This document shows positions 8,599 through 17,730 of a stretch of 64,000 nucleotides of DNA, in pieces (positions within the stretch are counted from its first letter, which is position 1; each line of letters opens with the position of its first letter). A program made the position numbers and the translations under genes. The DNA is from DATCHW01 sp963806045. GTDB taxonomy: Bacteria > Bacteroidota > Ignavibacteria > Tepidaquicellales > Tepidaquicellaceae. The DNA is taken from NCBI GenBank assembly GCA_963806045.1, contig CAWDWP010000004.1, positions 288,313 to 352,312 on the forward strand, read 5' to 3'. The notes under the pieces were generated by a model. It was not told where the DNA came from. It saw nothing but the letters and a program-made list of their open reading frames with translations, and ran no database searches.

Positions 8599-11331
8599 TT
8601 AAAATTGATTTTTGATTTTATCAACAAATGCTTTCAAAACAGAATCGAGTTTATCAATATATTTTGCACCAGCGGTTGCGAGCTGCGGTCTGCCGCCTCC
8701 TCCTCCGCCAAGTTCTTTTGCGACCTCCGATATCATTTTACCCGCATTCAGATTCTTTTCTTTAATGAGGTTATCGCTGACTGAACAAACTAAATTCACT
8801 TTATTGTCAATAACAGCTGCAATTAATCCAACACCGTTCTTAAGTTTGTTCCGTAATGCTTCTCCAACTTCTTTTAATTCATCCATACTGCTAAGATCCA
8901 TCTTTTGAACAATGACTTTAAAATCATTTATATTTTCTGCTTCTAATATAAATTTATCCAGCTTATCAATAATCTTAGATAAATTCTGTTTCAGTAATTT
9001 TTTCTGATGATGTTTCTTTTCCTCAATATATTTCTCCCTAAGTTCATAAAGAGATTTTATCGTATCGTCTTGATTCTGCATCATCACCTTTAGGTTTGCA
9101 ATATCTTTAAAATCAACAATTTTTAACTTTTTTTTAAATTCTATAATTCCTTCTTTAAAATTATTTGAATATTTTTCCGGAAGTTCAGAAATTAAATTTT
9201 CTATCGTCAATACTTTTTCATCCAGAAGGTCAAGTATGCCTTCACCAGTTTTAGCAAAAATTCTTCTTACACCTGAAGATATACTTTCTTCTTTTACTAT
9301 CTTGAACAGCCCGATATCGCCTGTCATATTTACGTGAGTCCCGCCGCAAAACTCAATACTGAATCGTTCATCCATAACAACAACCCTTACTTTGTCACCG
9401 TATTTTTCTCCAAAGAACTTTTTTACATTCGGTATTTTATTTGCTTCTTCAATAGATATATCTTTAATAGTTTCAACCTTCAGGTTATCCTGAATCTTAG
9501 AATTAACGATGTCTTCTATTTCCTTTATCTGCTGAGCTTCTACCTTACTGAAGTGTGGAAAATCAAATCTTAAATATTCTTCGGATACAAGTGAACCCAT
9601 TTGTTTGATATGATTTCCGAGGACTTGCCTTAAAGCCTCATGGAGAAGGTGAGTTGCAGAGTGATTTCTTTGAATTGCATTGCGTTTTTTGTAATCAACT
9701 AAAGCAGTAACATCCTTATGAAATAGATTTTTATGATCATAGTTTTTAACATAAACAAAATAACCATTTTTGCTGTCAATCACGTCAAGCGAATAACCGT
9801 CTGAAAAAACTATTTTTCCTGTATCACTAACCTGTCCGCCGGATTCAGAGTAGAAAGGATTGTCTTTTAATACAAGCATTTCTATATCAGAGTCTGCAAT
9901 TCTCTTAACCTGAAGCAGGGAAGTCTTTTTACCATTTTCAGAAATATCGTATGGATTATATAATGGATTTTCCTCTTTTATTTTTGAATCAAGCTCAAAC
10001 ATTTTGACATCGGAAAGTACAAGTTCATCTTTACGAGCTGCCCTCGCCCTGTCTTTTTGTTTCTGCATTTCTTTTGTAAATGAAGTCATATCAACTTCAA
10101 ATCCTTGTTCTCTTGCTATAACCTGAGTAAGATCAATGGGGAAGCCAAAAGTATCGTATAGCTTAAAGGCTTCTTCACCTGGGAATATTTTTGAAGGATT
10201 GTTCTTAATTTTTTCATAAACTTCATTATATAGTTCAAGTCCTCTGTCAAGAGTTAAATTGAAGCTTTCTTCTTCAGATTTAATCACTGTTTTCACAAAA
10301 TCGCGTTTATCCGATAATTCAGGAAATACATCTGAAAAATTATCAGCAACAGTATCTGAAAGTTCAAACAAAAATGGTTTTTTAAAATCGAGTTTTCGTG
10401 CAAGCCTTAAAGCGCGTCTTAAAATTCTCCTAAGCACATATCCCCGTCCTTCGTTCGATGGAACAGCTCCATCGCTAATAGCAAAAGTTAAAGCCCTGAT
10501 ATGGTCTGCAATCGCATTAATAGGGGATATGTTGTCACCTTTATACTCTTTGCTTACAATTTCAGAGATTCGTTTTATAATTGGTATAAATAAGTCCGTG
10601 TTATAATTAGATTTCTTGTTGTTCATTACTCTTACAACTCTCTCAAGTCCCATCCCTGTATCCACATGCTTTTTGGGCAATGGATGAAGTTCTCCTTTTT
10701 CATCCCTATTATATTGAATAAAAACAAGATTCCAGATTTCAATTACATTTTCAAGTCCGGCGTTTACATCTTCCGGTTTACAGCCATTTAAGGTCGCATC
10801 GAAATGAATTTCCGAGCAGGGACCACAAGGACCTGTTTCGCCCATTTCCCAAAAATTATCTTTCTCATCAAACTTTAAAATATGTGTATGGTCGATATCA
10901 GTTTCCGATTTCCAGAATTCAAGTGCTTCATCGTCAGTTCGAAAAACAGTCACCCAGAGACGTTCCTTTGGCATTTTCCAAACGACTGTCAACAGTTCCC
11001 AAGCCCATCTTATTGCTTCTTTTTTATAATAATCTCCAAAAGACCAGTTTCCAAGCATTTCAAAAAAAGTGTGATGATATCCATCGACGCCAACTTCCTC
11101 CAAATCGTTATGTTTACCTCCTGCACGAATACATTTTTGTGTATCTGCCGCTCTTTTATATTCCCTTTCCCCCGTGCCGAGAAAAACGTCTTTAAACTGG
11201 TTCATGCCTGCATTTGCAAAAAGTAAAGTCTGATCTTCATAAGGTACAACTGAAGAAGATGGAACTATTGCATGACCCTTATCTTCAAAAAATTTCAAAA
11301 ACGAACTTCTTATAGCTTTAGATGAAATCAC
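8599..11331 (-). CDS. alaS: Alanyl-tRNA synthetase
   Basis: This 910-residue protein starts with GTG and has the complete AlaRS layout. A class II catalytic core occupies about residues 1-240 (GMNQFKDVFLG, GCKPEDVNAG regions). The tRNA-recognition middle domain follows. The editing domain carries zinc motifs HSATH and CGGTH, which clear mischarged serine and glycine. A C-terminal DHHA1/C-Ala domain ends with a run of six glycines before RPQLATAGA. It attaches alanine to tRNA-Ala in the cytoplasm. The glycine run is a normal feature of the family, not an assembly artefact. The next gene on the strand, the nucleotidyltransferase, starts three bases after its stop. Confidence 0.97.
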   Translation of the reverse strand: MISSKAIRSSFLKFFEDKGHAIVPSSSVVPYEDQTLLFANAGMNQFKDVFLGTGEREYKRAADTQKCIRAGGKHNDLEEVGVDGYHHTFFEMLGNWSFGDYYKKEAIRWAWELLTVVWKMPKERLWVTVFRTDDEALEFWKSETDIDHTHILKFDEKDNFWEMGETGPCGPCSEIHFDATLNGCKPEDVNAGLENVIEIWNLVFIQYNRDEKGELHPLPKKHVDTGMGLERVVRVMNNKKSNYNTDLFIPIIKRISEIVSKEYKGDNISPINAIADHIRALTFAISDGAVPSNEGRGYVLRRILRRALRLARKLDFKKPFLFELSDTVADNFSDVFPELSDKRDFVKTVIKSEEESFNLTLDRGLELYNEVYEKIKNNPSKIFPGEEAFKLYDTFGFPIDLTQVIAREQGFEVDMTSFTKEMQKQKDRARAARKDELVLSDVKMFELDSKIKEENPLYNPYDISENGKKTSLLQVKRIADSDIEMLVLKDNPFYSESGGQVSDTGKIVFSDGYSLDVIDSKNGYFVYVKNYDHKNLFHKDVTALVDYKKRNAIQRNHSATHLLHEALRQVLGNHIKQMGSLVSEEYLRFDFPHFSKVEAQQIKEIEDIVNSKIQDNLKVETIKDISIEEANKIPNVKKFFGEKYGDKVRVVVMDERFSIEFCGGTHVNMTGDIGLFKIVKEESISSGVRRIFAKTGEGILDLLDEKVLTIENLISELPEKYSNNFKEGIIEFKKKLKIVDFKDIANLKVMMQNQDDTIKSLYELREKYIEEKKHHQKKLLKQNLSKIIDKLDKFILEAENINDFKVIVQKMDLSSMDELKEVGEALRNKLKNGVGLIAAVIDNKVNLVCSVSDNLIKEKNLNAGKMISEVAKELGGGGGGRPQLATAGAKYIDKLDSVLKAFVDKIKNQF

Positions 11332-11490
11332 TTTATTACCTGATTAATTTAAATTTGTTACAAAATAAAATTAATTAATGTCAAATTAAATGAATTTAAA
11401 GCATTGGTAAAAAAGGGGTCATTTTCAACTAAATAAATAAAAATAAAAAATTAGTAAAATATAATCATTTATTTTAAACAAAAAAATTAG

Positions 11491-13632
11491 GTGTATTTAT
11501 ATTTGAATTTAAATCTTGAATATTCTTTTATATCTTATAAAAATTTTGGGATTAGTATTTTGAAAACAATAGTAAAGATATTAATAATAATTTTTCTCTT
11601 TTGTAATAATTCATTTTCACAATGGGAACCCACTAACGGACCGTATGGTGGATTTGTATACTGTTTTTCCAAGACAAATAACTATATTTATTTAGGGACT
11701 AGAGGAGGTGGAATTTATGAAAGTGATAATAATGGTTTAAGTTGGAATAGTATAAATAATGGGTTGTCAAATTTAAATATATTATCTCTAACGGTTGTAA
11801 ATAATATATTATATACTGGAACTTCAAACGGAGGATTATTTCGTTCAACTAATAATGGAAATTCCTGGAACTTAATGAATAACGGTTTACCTGACCTGAA
11901 CGTTACATCAATAGCAATTACGGGAAATAGTATTTATGCCGCTCTTTATAATGGAGGTGTTTATTTATCAACCGATAACGGAATTTCCTGGAATGCAAAA
12001 AATAATGGACTTACAAGTTTAAAAGTAAACACTCTCGCAATATCAGAGAATAATATTTATGCAGGAACACTTTTACAAGGAGGAATTTTCCTTACAACTG
12101 ATAATGGAAATAATTGGAGTTCGGTAAATAATGGACTTACTAACAAAAGTGTATATGATATAAAAATTTCAGGAAATAATATTTATGCAGGAACACTTAC
12201 CGGAGTTTGTTTATCCACTAATAATGGAATAAATTGGGTTTCAATTTTTAATGGTCTACCTTCTTTAACTGTTTATTCGTTAGCACTAAAAGATAACAAT
12301 ATATATGCGGGGACATATGGAGATGGGATTCTTCTATCAACGAACAACGGAAATAACTGGACTTTTATTAATAATGGATTAAATATTAGTAGTGTTTATG
12401 CATTAGGAACATCCGGAAATAATATTTTTGCGGGGACTGAGAATGGAGGTGTATTTAGTTCTTCAAATAATGGTTCTAACTGGTTTTCATCAAATAATGG
12501 AGTAAGAAATATCATTGTTTATGCACTTGCACAAATCAATAATAATATATTTGCGGGATCGTTCAGCTGGGGAATAAACTTATCAACGAATTATGGTAAT
12601 TCGTGGATTCAATCAAATAACGGACTGACTGATTTGGATTTCTACGATTTCGCAGTATCTGGAAATATTATTTATGCAGCATCAGTAAATGGGGGAGTTT
12701 TTTGTTCTTCGAATCTAGGAAATAATTGGTCGAATATTGGTTTAAGTAATACCGGAATAGGAACATTAACAATTTCAGGTAATATTTTGTATGCTGGTGG
12801 ATGGGGGACAGGTGCATTTAGAACAACAAATAATGGTATTAATTGGACCGGTATCAATGAAGGATTAACAGATTTAGATATCAATGTTATTCGAAGTGAT
12901 GGGAATAGTGTATTTGTCGGAACATCAGGAGGGGGAATTTTTCGTTCGGCAAATAATGGAAACTCATGGTCAGCAGTCAATAATGGTTTAACAACAACAT
13001 ATATCCGCACGATTGCCATTTCATCAAATAATATCTATGCGGGAACATCTACAGGTACCCTTTATTTATCAACTAACAACGGAGATTTATGGTATAATAT
13101 CGGACCAAATTTAGGAAGTGGAAATTCAATAGTAACAATTTCTCTATATGGGAATTATATTTTCGCTGCTTCACCAGCGATGGGAATCTATATTTCGAGC
13201 AATAATGGATTGATTTGGCATCAAAAGAATGAAGGGCTTGAAAGTTTGCGAATATTCTCATTAATTTCATATGATAATTATATTTATGCAGGAATAGAAG
13301 GAACATCTGTTTGGAAACGCGCAATTGATGATATAATAGGGATTAAAAATATATCATCCGAAATTCCATCGAAGTTTCAATTATATCAGAATTACCCTAA
13401 TCCCTTCAATTCAAAAACAAAGATAAAATTTGATTTAAAAAAATCCGGATTTGTATATTTGGAAATTTTTGATATTCAAGGTAAGGAAATTTCTACACTT
13501 GTAAAGGAATCTTTACAATACGGAACTTATGAAGTTATATTTGAAAAAGAAAATTTACCGAGTGGAATTTATTTCTATAAATTGATTTTGAGTGATTTTT
13601 CGGAAACGAAGAAGATGATTATTTTAAAGTAA
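11491..13632 (+). CDS. Secreted beta-propeller protein with T9SS type A sorting signal
   Basis: The open frame runs from GTG 11491. A TTG at 11560, just before a clean signal peptide (LKTIVKILIIIFLFCNNSFSQ), is the more likely start. The mature part is built of tandem repeats of about 41 residues. Each carries a STNNGxxW/NNGL-type core and a NNIYAGT-type strand, as in BNR/sortilin-like beta-propellers. The last 80 residues form a T9SS type A sorting domain (LYQNYPNPFNSKTKIKF, then a GIYFYKLILSD-type segment and a basic tail). Such domains direct export through the SprA translocon, encoded at the other end of this window, and are normally removed on attachment to the surface. It stands alone between convergent and divergent neighbours. 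The ligand is unknown. Confidence 0.87.
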   Translation: MYLYLNLNLEYSFISYKNFGISILKTIVKILIIIFLFCNNSFSQWEPTNGPYGGFVYCFSKTNNYIYLGTRGGGIYESDNNGLSWNSINNGLSNLNILSLTVVNNILYTGTSNGGLFRSTNNGNSWNLMNNGLPDLNVTSIAITGNSIYAALYNGGVYLSTDNGISWNAKNNGLTSLKVNTLAISENNIYAGTLLQGGIFLTTDNGNNWSSVNNGLTNKSVYDIKISGNNIYAGTLTGVCLSTNNGINWVSIFNGLPSLTVYSLALKDNNIYAGTYGDGILLSTNNGNNWTFINNGLNISSVYALGTSGNNIFAGTENGGVFSSSNNGSNWFSSNNGVRNIIVYALAQINNNIFAGSFSWGINLSTNYGNSWIQSNNGLTDLDFYDFAVSGNIIYAASVNGGVFCSSNLGNNWSNIGLSNTGIGTLTISGNILYAGGWGTGAFRTTNNGINWTGINEGLTDLDINVIRSDGNSVFVGTSGGGIFRSANNGNSWSAVNNGLTTTYIRTIAISSNNIYAGTSTGTLYLSTNNGDLWYNIGPNLGSGNSIVTISLYGNYIFAASPAMGIYISSNNGLIWHQKNEGLESLRIFSLISYDNYIYAGIEGTSVWKRAIDDIIGIKNISSEIPSKFQLYQNYPNPFNSKTKIKFDLKKSGFVYLEIFDIQGKEISTLVKESLQYGTYEVIFEKENLPSGIYFYKLILSDFSETKKMIILK

Positions 13633-13648
13633 TGCCTATTTCTATTAA

Positions 13649-13672
13649 TTATTAAAATATTAATTTTAATAA
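13649..13672 (+). terminator. AT-only hairpin between convergent genes
   Basis: A perfect ten-base inverted repeat (TTATTAAAAT / ATTTTAATAA) with a four-base loop lies between the ends of the propeller gene and the carboxylase gene, which converge here. It is followed by A/T runs on both strands, so it could stop transcription in both directions. It contains no G or C, so the stem is weak and the call is tentative. Confidence 0.35.
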
Positions 13673-13704
13673 AAATTTATTACTGTTTTTTTCTCTTTTA
13701 AATT

Positions 13705-15372
13705 TTAAGTCTGAATTACACCCACATTAAACCTGTTCATTTCAGGATTATGATTTGCTATATTAATTGAATAAGATATTACTTCCCGCGTATATGCCGG
13801 ATCGATTATTTCATCTACCCAGAGTCTTGCTGCAGCATATAGAACATTTGTCTGTTCTTCATATCTGGATGTTATTTCTTCAAGAAATATTTTTTTATCA
13901 TCTGCGTGAATTTCTTTTCCAAGTTTTTTCATCTGGCCGATTTTAATGTCAAGCAAAACATTGCTAGCCTGAGCTCCGCCCATTACGGCAATTTGCGCAT
14001 TAGGATAAGCAAAGATAAATCGCGGATCATATGCCTTACCGCACATTGCATAATTTCCAGCACCATATGAATTTCCTGTAATTATAGTGATTTTTGGGAC
14101 AGTTGAATTAGCTACAGCATTAACAAGTTTTGCTCCGTCTTTAATAATTCCGCCATATTCAGCTTGTGAGCCAACCATAAATCCTGTAACATCCTGAAGA
14201 AAAAGAAGAGGAATTTTTCTTTGATTGCAATTCATAATAAATCTTGAAGCTTTATCAGCACTATCGGAATAGATAACACCTCCAATCTGCATTTCTGATG
14301 TTCCCTTGGGAGTTTTCTTTTTAACAATACTTCTTTGATTGGCGACAATTCCAACTGCCCAACCGTCAATTCGGGCATAACCTGTGATAAGAGATTTACC
14401 ATATTCAGGTTTATATTCATCAAAATCACTTTCGTCAATTATTCGGGCAATTAATTCATATGTATCGTAGGGTTTTGCACTGTCCTCAGGAATGATACCA
14501 TAAACATCCGACGGTGAATATAAAGGAGGTTTACTTTCTATTCTATCAAATCCCGCTGTTTTGGTTTCACCAAATTTACTTACAAGGCTTCTGATTTTCT
14601 CAATGGCTGTTTTATCGTCAGCAACTTTTTCATCGGTAATACCGGAAATTGTTGTAGAGACTTCAGCACCGCCAAGCGACTCGTTATCAATGCTTTCACC
14701 TATAGCGGCTTTTACTAAATGAGAACCGGCAAGGAAAATACTTCCATTACCTTCTACGATTATAGTTTCATCGCTCATTATTGGAAGATATGCACCTCCT
14801 GCTACACAAGGTCCCATTATTGCAGCAATTTGTGGGATACCCATCGAACTCATTACGGCATTATTTCGAAATATTCGCCCGAAATGTTCTTTGTCAGGAA
14901 AGATTTCATCCTGCATAGGAAGGAAGACCCCGGCTGAATCGACGAGGTATATAATTGGAATATGATTCTCCATAGCGATTTCCTGAGCACGAAGATTTTT
15001 TTTACAGGTCATCGGAAACCAGGCTCCGGCTTTAACTGTAGCATCATTAGCTACTATAACACAATCCCGTCCATGAATTTTTCCTATTCCGAAAACTGTT
15101 CCTGAGGATGGTGCACCCCCATAATCTTTATACATTCCATATGCAGCAAATAATCCAATTTCAAAAAAATATGAATCTTTATCAATCAAAAGGTTTATTC
15201 TATCCCGGCAAAAGAGTTTATTAGCTTTGTGTAATTTCTCAATTGCTTTTACTCCTCCGCCTTTATGAATTACTTTTGATTTATCTCTAATTGAATCGAG
15301 AAGAGTTTTATATTTCCGTTCTCTGTTCCTGAAATTATCATCTTTTTTTAAATCGGATGTCAAAACTGCCAT
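13705..15372 (-). CDS. Acyl-CoA carboxylase carboxyltransferase (beta) subunit, methylcrotonyl-CoA type
   Basis: This 555-residue protein is made of two crotonase-fold halves, as in biotin-dependent carboxyltransferases. The N-terminal half contains YLVDSAGVFLPMQDEIFPD and GPCVAGGAYLPIMSD. The C-terminal half contains QDVTGFMVGSQAEYGGIIKDG and GNSYGAGNYAMCGKAYDPRF. These match the MccB-like branch (methylcrotonyl- or related acyl-CoA carboxylases) better than the PccB branch seen at 17.7-19.3 kb. It would move a carboxyl group from carboxybiotin to an acyl-CoA. The usual biotin carboxylase/carrier alpha subunit is not adjacent, so its partner must be encoded elsewhere. The substrate is not certain. 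Confidence 0.87.
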   Translation of the reverse strand: MAVLTSDLKKDDNFRNRERKYKTLLDSIRDKSKVIHKGGGVKAIEKLHKANKLFCRDRINLLIDKDSYFFEIGLFAAYGMYKDYGGAPSSGTVFGIGKIHGRDCVIVANDATVKAGAWFPMTCKKNLRAQEIAMENHIPIIYLVDSAGVFLPMQDEIFPDKEHFGRIFRNNAVMSSMGIPQIAAIMGPCVAGGAYLPIMSDETIIVEGNGSIFLAGSHLVKAAIGESIDNESLGGAEVSTTISGITDEKVADDKTAIEKIRSLVSKFGETKTAGFDRIESKPPLYSPSDVYGIIPEDSAKPYDTYELIARIIDESDFDEYKPEYGKSLITGYARIDGWAVGIVANQRSIVKKKTPKGTSEMQIGGVIYSDSADKASRFIMNCNQRKIPLLFLQDVTGFMVGSQAEYGGIIKDGAKLVNAVANSTVPKITIITGNSYGAGNYAMCGKAYDPRFIFAYPNAQIAVMGGAQASNVLLDIKIGQMKKLGKEIHADDKKIFLEEITSRYEEQTNVLYAAARLWVDEIIDPAYTREVISYSINIANHNPEMNRFNVGVIQT

Positions 15373-15523
15373 AAACTATTATTAAATATTAAAATGAATT
15401 AAAAATGAACGGGTTTAAGATATAAACTATTGATGAATAAAAAAAGTAGATTGATAGGGGACAATAATAATTAAAAATAAAACTCAGTTTTAAATCTATA
15501 TAGAAAAAATCGAATATGTTATA

Positions 15524-16807
15524 TTATGCGAAAATCTTTTTATTACTGTTCATATACACAGGTTCTTTTTTATTGACGATAACATCTTTTGTTATTATGC
15601 AATTGGTAATGCCTTCTTTAGTTGGGAGTTTATACATTATCTCAAGCATAACATTTTCGAGAATTGACCTTAAAGCTCTGGCTCCAGTATCACGCTTCAT
15701 CGCAATTTCAGCAACGCATTCAAGCGCATCGGCTTCGAATTCAAGTTCTACACCTTCCATTCTGAATAATTTCTTATACTGTTTGATGATTGCATTTTTT
15801 GGCTCGGTAAGAATAGTTTGAAGTGCCTTACTGTCAAGAGAATCGAGAGTGGAAATAACCGGTAATCTTCCAACTAGTTCGGGAATTAATCCGAATTTTA
15901 TTAAATCATCCGGTTCTGCCTGAGCAAGAATTTCGTCTTTCTTTAAATCATTCTTTGAAAAAACTTCAGCACCGAAGCCCATTGAACTTCTGGCAACTCT
16001 TTTTTCAATTATCTTTTCCAATCCATCAAAAGCCCCGCCGCAAATAAAAAGAATATTTTTTGTATTCACATTTATTAGCGATTGTTCAGGATGTTTCCTG
16101 CCGCCTTTTGGGGGAACGCCGGCAACTGTTCCTTCAAGAATTTTTAACAGTGCCTGCTGAACACCCTCCCCGGATACATCACGAGTGATTGAAGTATTAT
16201 CGCTCTTTCTGGATATTTTATCAACTTCATCAAGATATATAATTCCTCTTTCAGCTTTATCTAAATCATAATTTGCACTTTGTAATAAATGGACTAATAT
16301 TGTCTCAACATCATCTCCTACATAGCCTGCTTCTGTTAGTGTTGTTGCGTCTGCGATTGCGAAAGGTACATTTAGTAATCTTGCTAATGTTTGAGCTAAA
16401 AAAGTTTTTCCTGTACCGGTAGGACCAATTAACAATATATTGCTTTTTTCAATTTCAACCTCATCAAAAAAATTAGACTCGAGTGAATCAATCCTTTTGT
16501 AATGATTATAAACAGCTACAGATATTGATTTCTTTGCTCTTTCCTGACCAATAACATATTCATCCAGAAATTTCTTAATGGATGGGGGAGTCATATTCGT
16601 TCTTAATTTATCAACAGCTTTATCTATTGAACGGAATGAATTCATTTTAATAATCTGCATCGCATTACCGACACAAATTTCACAAATAAATACAGCTTTA
16701 CCGTTGTGGTCAACGGGACCCTTAATCATATTTGTAACTTTATCTGCAGTTCTTCCGCAGAAAGAACATCTTGGCTGTGTTGTCTTAGTACGGGTTTTTT
16801 CAGGCAT
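15524..16807 (-). CDS. clpX: ATP-dependent Clp protease ATP-binding subunit ClpX
   Basis: This 427-residue protein has the N-terminal zinc-binding domain with two CxxC pairs (Cys14/17 and Cys42/45). The AAA+ core follows, with Walker A GPTGTGKT near 128 and Walker B IIYLDEVDKI. A C-terminal sensor domain includes KRDTGARALRSILE. ClpX hexamers unfold tagged proteins and feed them to ClpP. clpP is not in this window. The gene begins 19 bases after the 3' end of tRNA-Leu on the same strand, so the two may share a transcript. Length is normal. Confidence 0.96.
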   Translation of the reverse strand: MPEKTRTKTTQPRCSFCGRTADKVTNMIKGPVDHNGKAVFICEICVGNAMQIIKMNSFRSIDKAVDKLRTNMTPPSIKKFLDEYVIGQERAKKSISVAVYNHYKRIDSLESNFFDEVEIEKSNILLIGPTGTGKTFLAQTLARLLNVPFAIADATTLTEAGYVGDDVETILVHLLQSANYDLDKAERGIIYLDEVDKISRKSDNTSITRDVSGEGVQQALLKILEGTVAGVPPKGGRKHPEQSLINVNTKNILFICGGAFDGLEKIIEKRVARSSMGFGAEVFSKNDLKKDEILAQAEPDDLIKFGLIPELVGRLPVISTLDSLDSKALQTILTEPKNAIIKQYKKLFRMEGVELEFEADALECVAEIAMKRDTGARALRSILENVMLEIMYKLPTKEGITNCIITKDVIVNKKEPVYMNSNKKIFA

Positions 16808-16826
16808 TTTTAATTATTTAATTTAG

Positions 16827-16908
16827 TGCGTGATAAGGGACTCGAACCCCCACGGGTTTCCCCACTAGATCCTAAGTCTAGCGCGTCTGCCAGTTCCGCC
16901 AATCACGC
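16827..16908 (-). tRNA. tRNA-Leu (anticodon TAG)
   Basis: The minus strand folds as a class II tRNA. It has a seven-pair acceptor stem (GCGTGAT / ATCACGC, discriminator A), an anticodon arm CTAGA-CTTAGGA-TCTAG with anticodon TAG, a variable arm, and a T-arm with TTCGAGT. The CCA end is not encoded. It reads CUN codons, mainly CUA and CUG. Confidence 0.95.
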
Positions 16909-16914
16909 GTTTGG

Positions 16915-16939
16915 CAAAATTAGAAAAATATAATTTCAA
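16915..16939 (-). promoter_or_regulatory. Possible Bacteroidota-type promoter of tRNA-Leu
   Basis: On the minus strand, TAATTTTG (16922-16915) matches the Bacteroidota -7 consensus TAnnTTTG and ends six bases before the tRNA 5' end. A TTG lies upstream at 16939-16937, but the 14-base gap is shorter than the usual spacing, so only the -7 element is convincing. Confidence 0.4.
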
Positions 16940-17028
16940 TTACTATGTAAATGAATAATAGAGGACAAAAATGATGATTATTGATAATATACCATTCTCC
17001 TAATCCCAAAAGAATAGAACATAACTCG

Positions 17029-17469
17029 TTATTCTATTTCTATTAAAACTTCACCTTCAAGAATTGAATCCCCGGGTTTTACATTGACTTTTTTCACCAC
17101 TCCTTCTCTGTCGGAATTCAATTTATTTTCCATTTTCATCGCTTCCCATAATAATAATTTGCTTCCGATATTTACACTATCACCAACTTTTACAAAAACT
17201 GTGATGATTGTTCCGGGTAAAGGAGCTTTTATTACCCCGGCTCCCTTTTTTTCTGTCGGGTTACTCGTCCTTATGGTTGATTTTTCTGACTCAGTTGAAG
17301 GGGCATTTTTTGTCCGAATCAATTGCGGAGTCTTTACGTTCCCCGCTTTCTTGTCAACAATTACTTCATACTTAGTCCCATTCACTTCAACTTCGGCAGT
17401 ATTTCCTTCATAACTCAAAACATTAACATCATATTTATTATCATTTATACTAAATTTAAATTGTTTCAT
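17029..17469 (-). CDS. Biotin carboxyl carrier protein
   Basis: This 146-residue protein has a C-terminal biotinyl domain of about 70 residues with the biotinylation motif EAMKMEN (target Lys112) and the preceding GVIKAPLPGTI strand. The N-terminal 45 residues form a small beta-domain (FKFSINDNKYDVNVLSY) as in free-standing carriers. A lysine/threonine/serine-rich linker sits between. It carries the carboxyl group between two active sites. It is the last gene of a four-gene minus-strand cluster with the PccB-like and PycB/OadA-like subunits, the combination known from transcarboxylase (1.3S subunit) and from sodium-pumping decarboxylases. It begins 11 bases after the OadG-like gene. Confidence 0.92.
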   Translation of the reverse strand: MKQFKFSINDNKYDVNVLSYEGNTAEVEVNGTKYEVIVDKKAGNVKTPQLIRTKNAPSTESEKSTIRTSNPTEKKGAGVIKAPLPGTIITVFVKVGDSVNIGSKLLLWEAMKMENKLNSDREGVVKKVNVKPGDSILEGEVLIEIE

Positions 17470-17480
17470 GATTCAATTAT

Positions 17481-17729
17481 TTAACTTCTTGGATTTTTTG
17501 TTAATCCGTAAATTTTAGAACTCCACGGTGAATAAACTTTATCGATTCTTTTTATCGTCAAAACGGTATTTTCGTAATCGTGAACTTCAAGCTTATAAAA
17601 AAATATTGCTGCAGATATGGCTGCAGAAATTTCTCCTGATATAGGTTCTGCATTTTCAACAATACTTTCGGAACTTGAATCAACTTCTTCTTCTTCGTTC
17701 TTTTGGAATATTGATTTAAATAAATTCAT
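17481..17729 (-). CDS. Small OadG-like accessory subunit
   Basis: This 82-residue protein has an acidic N-terminal stretch (EEEEVDSSSESIVENAEP), a short helix (SGEISAAISAAIFFYKLE) and a C-terminus with SPWSSKIYGL. The AISAA helix and the SPW...G end resemble the cytoplasmic tail of oxaloacetate decarboxylase gamma and of methylmalonyl-CoA decarboxylase delta/epsilon subunits. The N-terminal membrane helix that anchors those subunits is missing. It sits one base after the PccB-like gene and 11 bases before the biotin carrier gene, so it belongs to the complex by position. A scaffold role linking the carboxyltransferase to the biotin carrier is the likeliest reading, by inference. Confidence 0.62.
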   Translation of the reverse strand: MNLFKSIFQKNEEEEVDSSSESIVENAEPISGEISAAISAAIFFYKLEVHDYENTVLTIKRIDKVYSPWSSKIYGLTKNPRS

Positions 17730-17730
17730 T

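Noticed and set aside
8690..8710. GC-rich run near the end of alaS as an anomaly
   Set aside because: It encodes the glycine run before the C-terminal motif that is normal in alanyl-tRNA synthetases.
10259..11226. Plus-strand open frames opposite alaS
   Set aside because: Shadow frames of the synthetase; compositionally they follow the codon pattern of the minus strand.
11600..13320. Regular repeats of about 123 bases, suggestive of a tandem or CRISPR-like array
   Set aside because: The period is a whole number of codons and encodes propeller blades; there are no conserved repeats with unique spacers.
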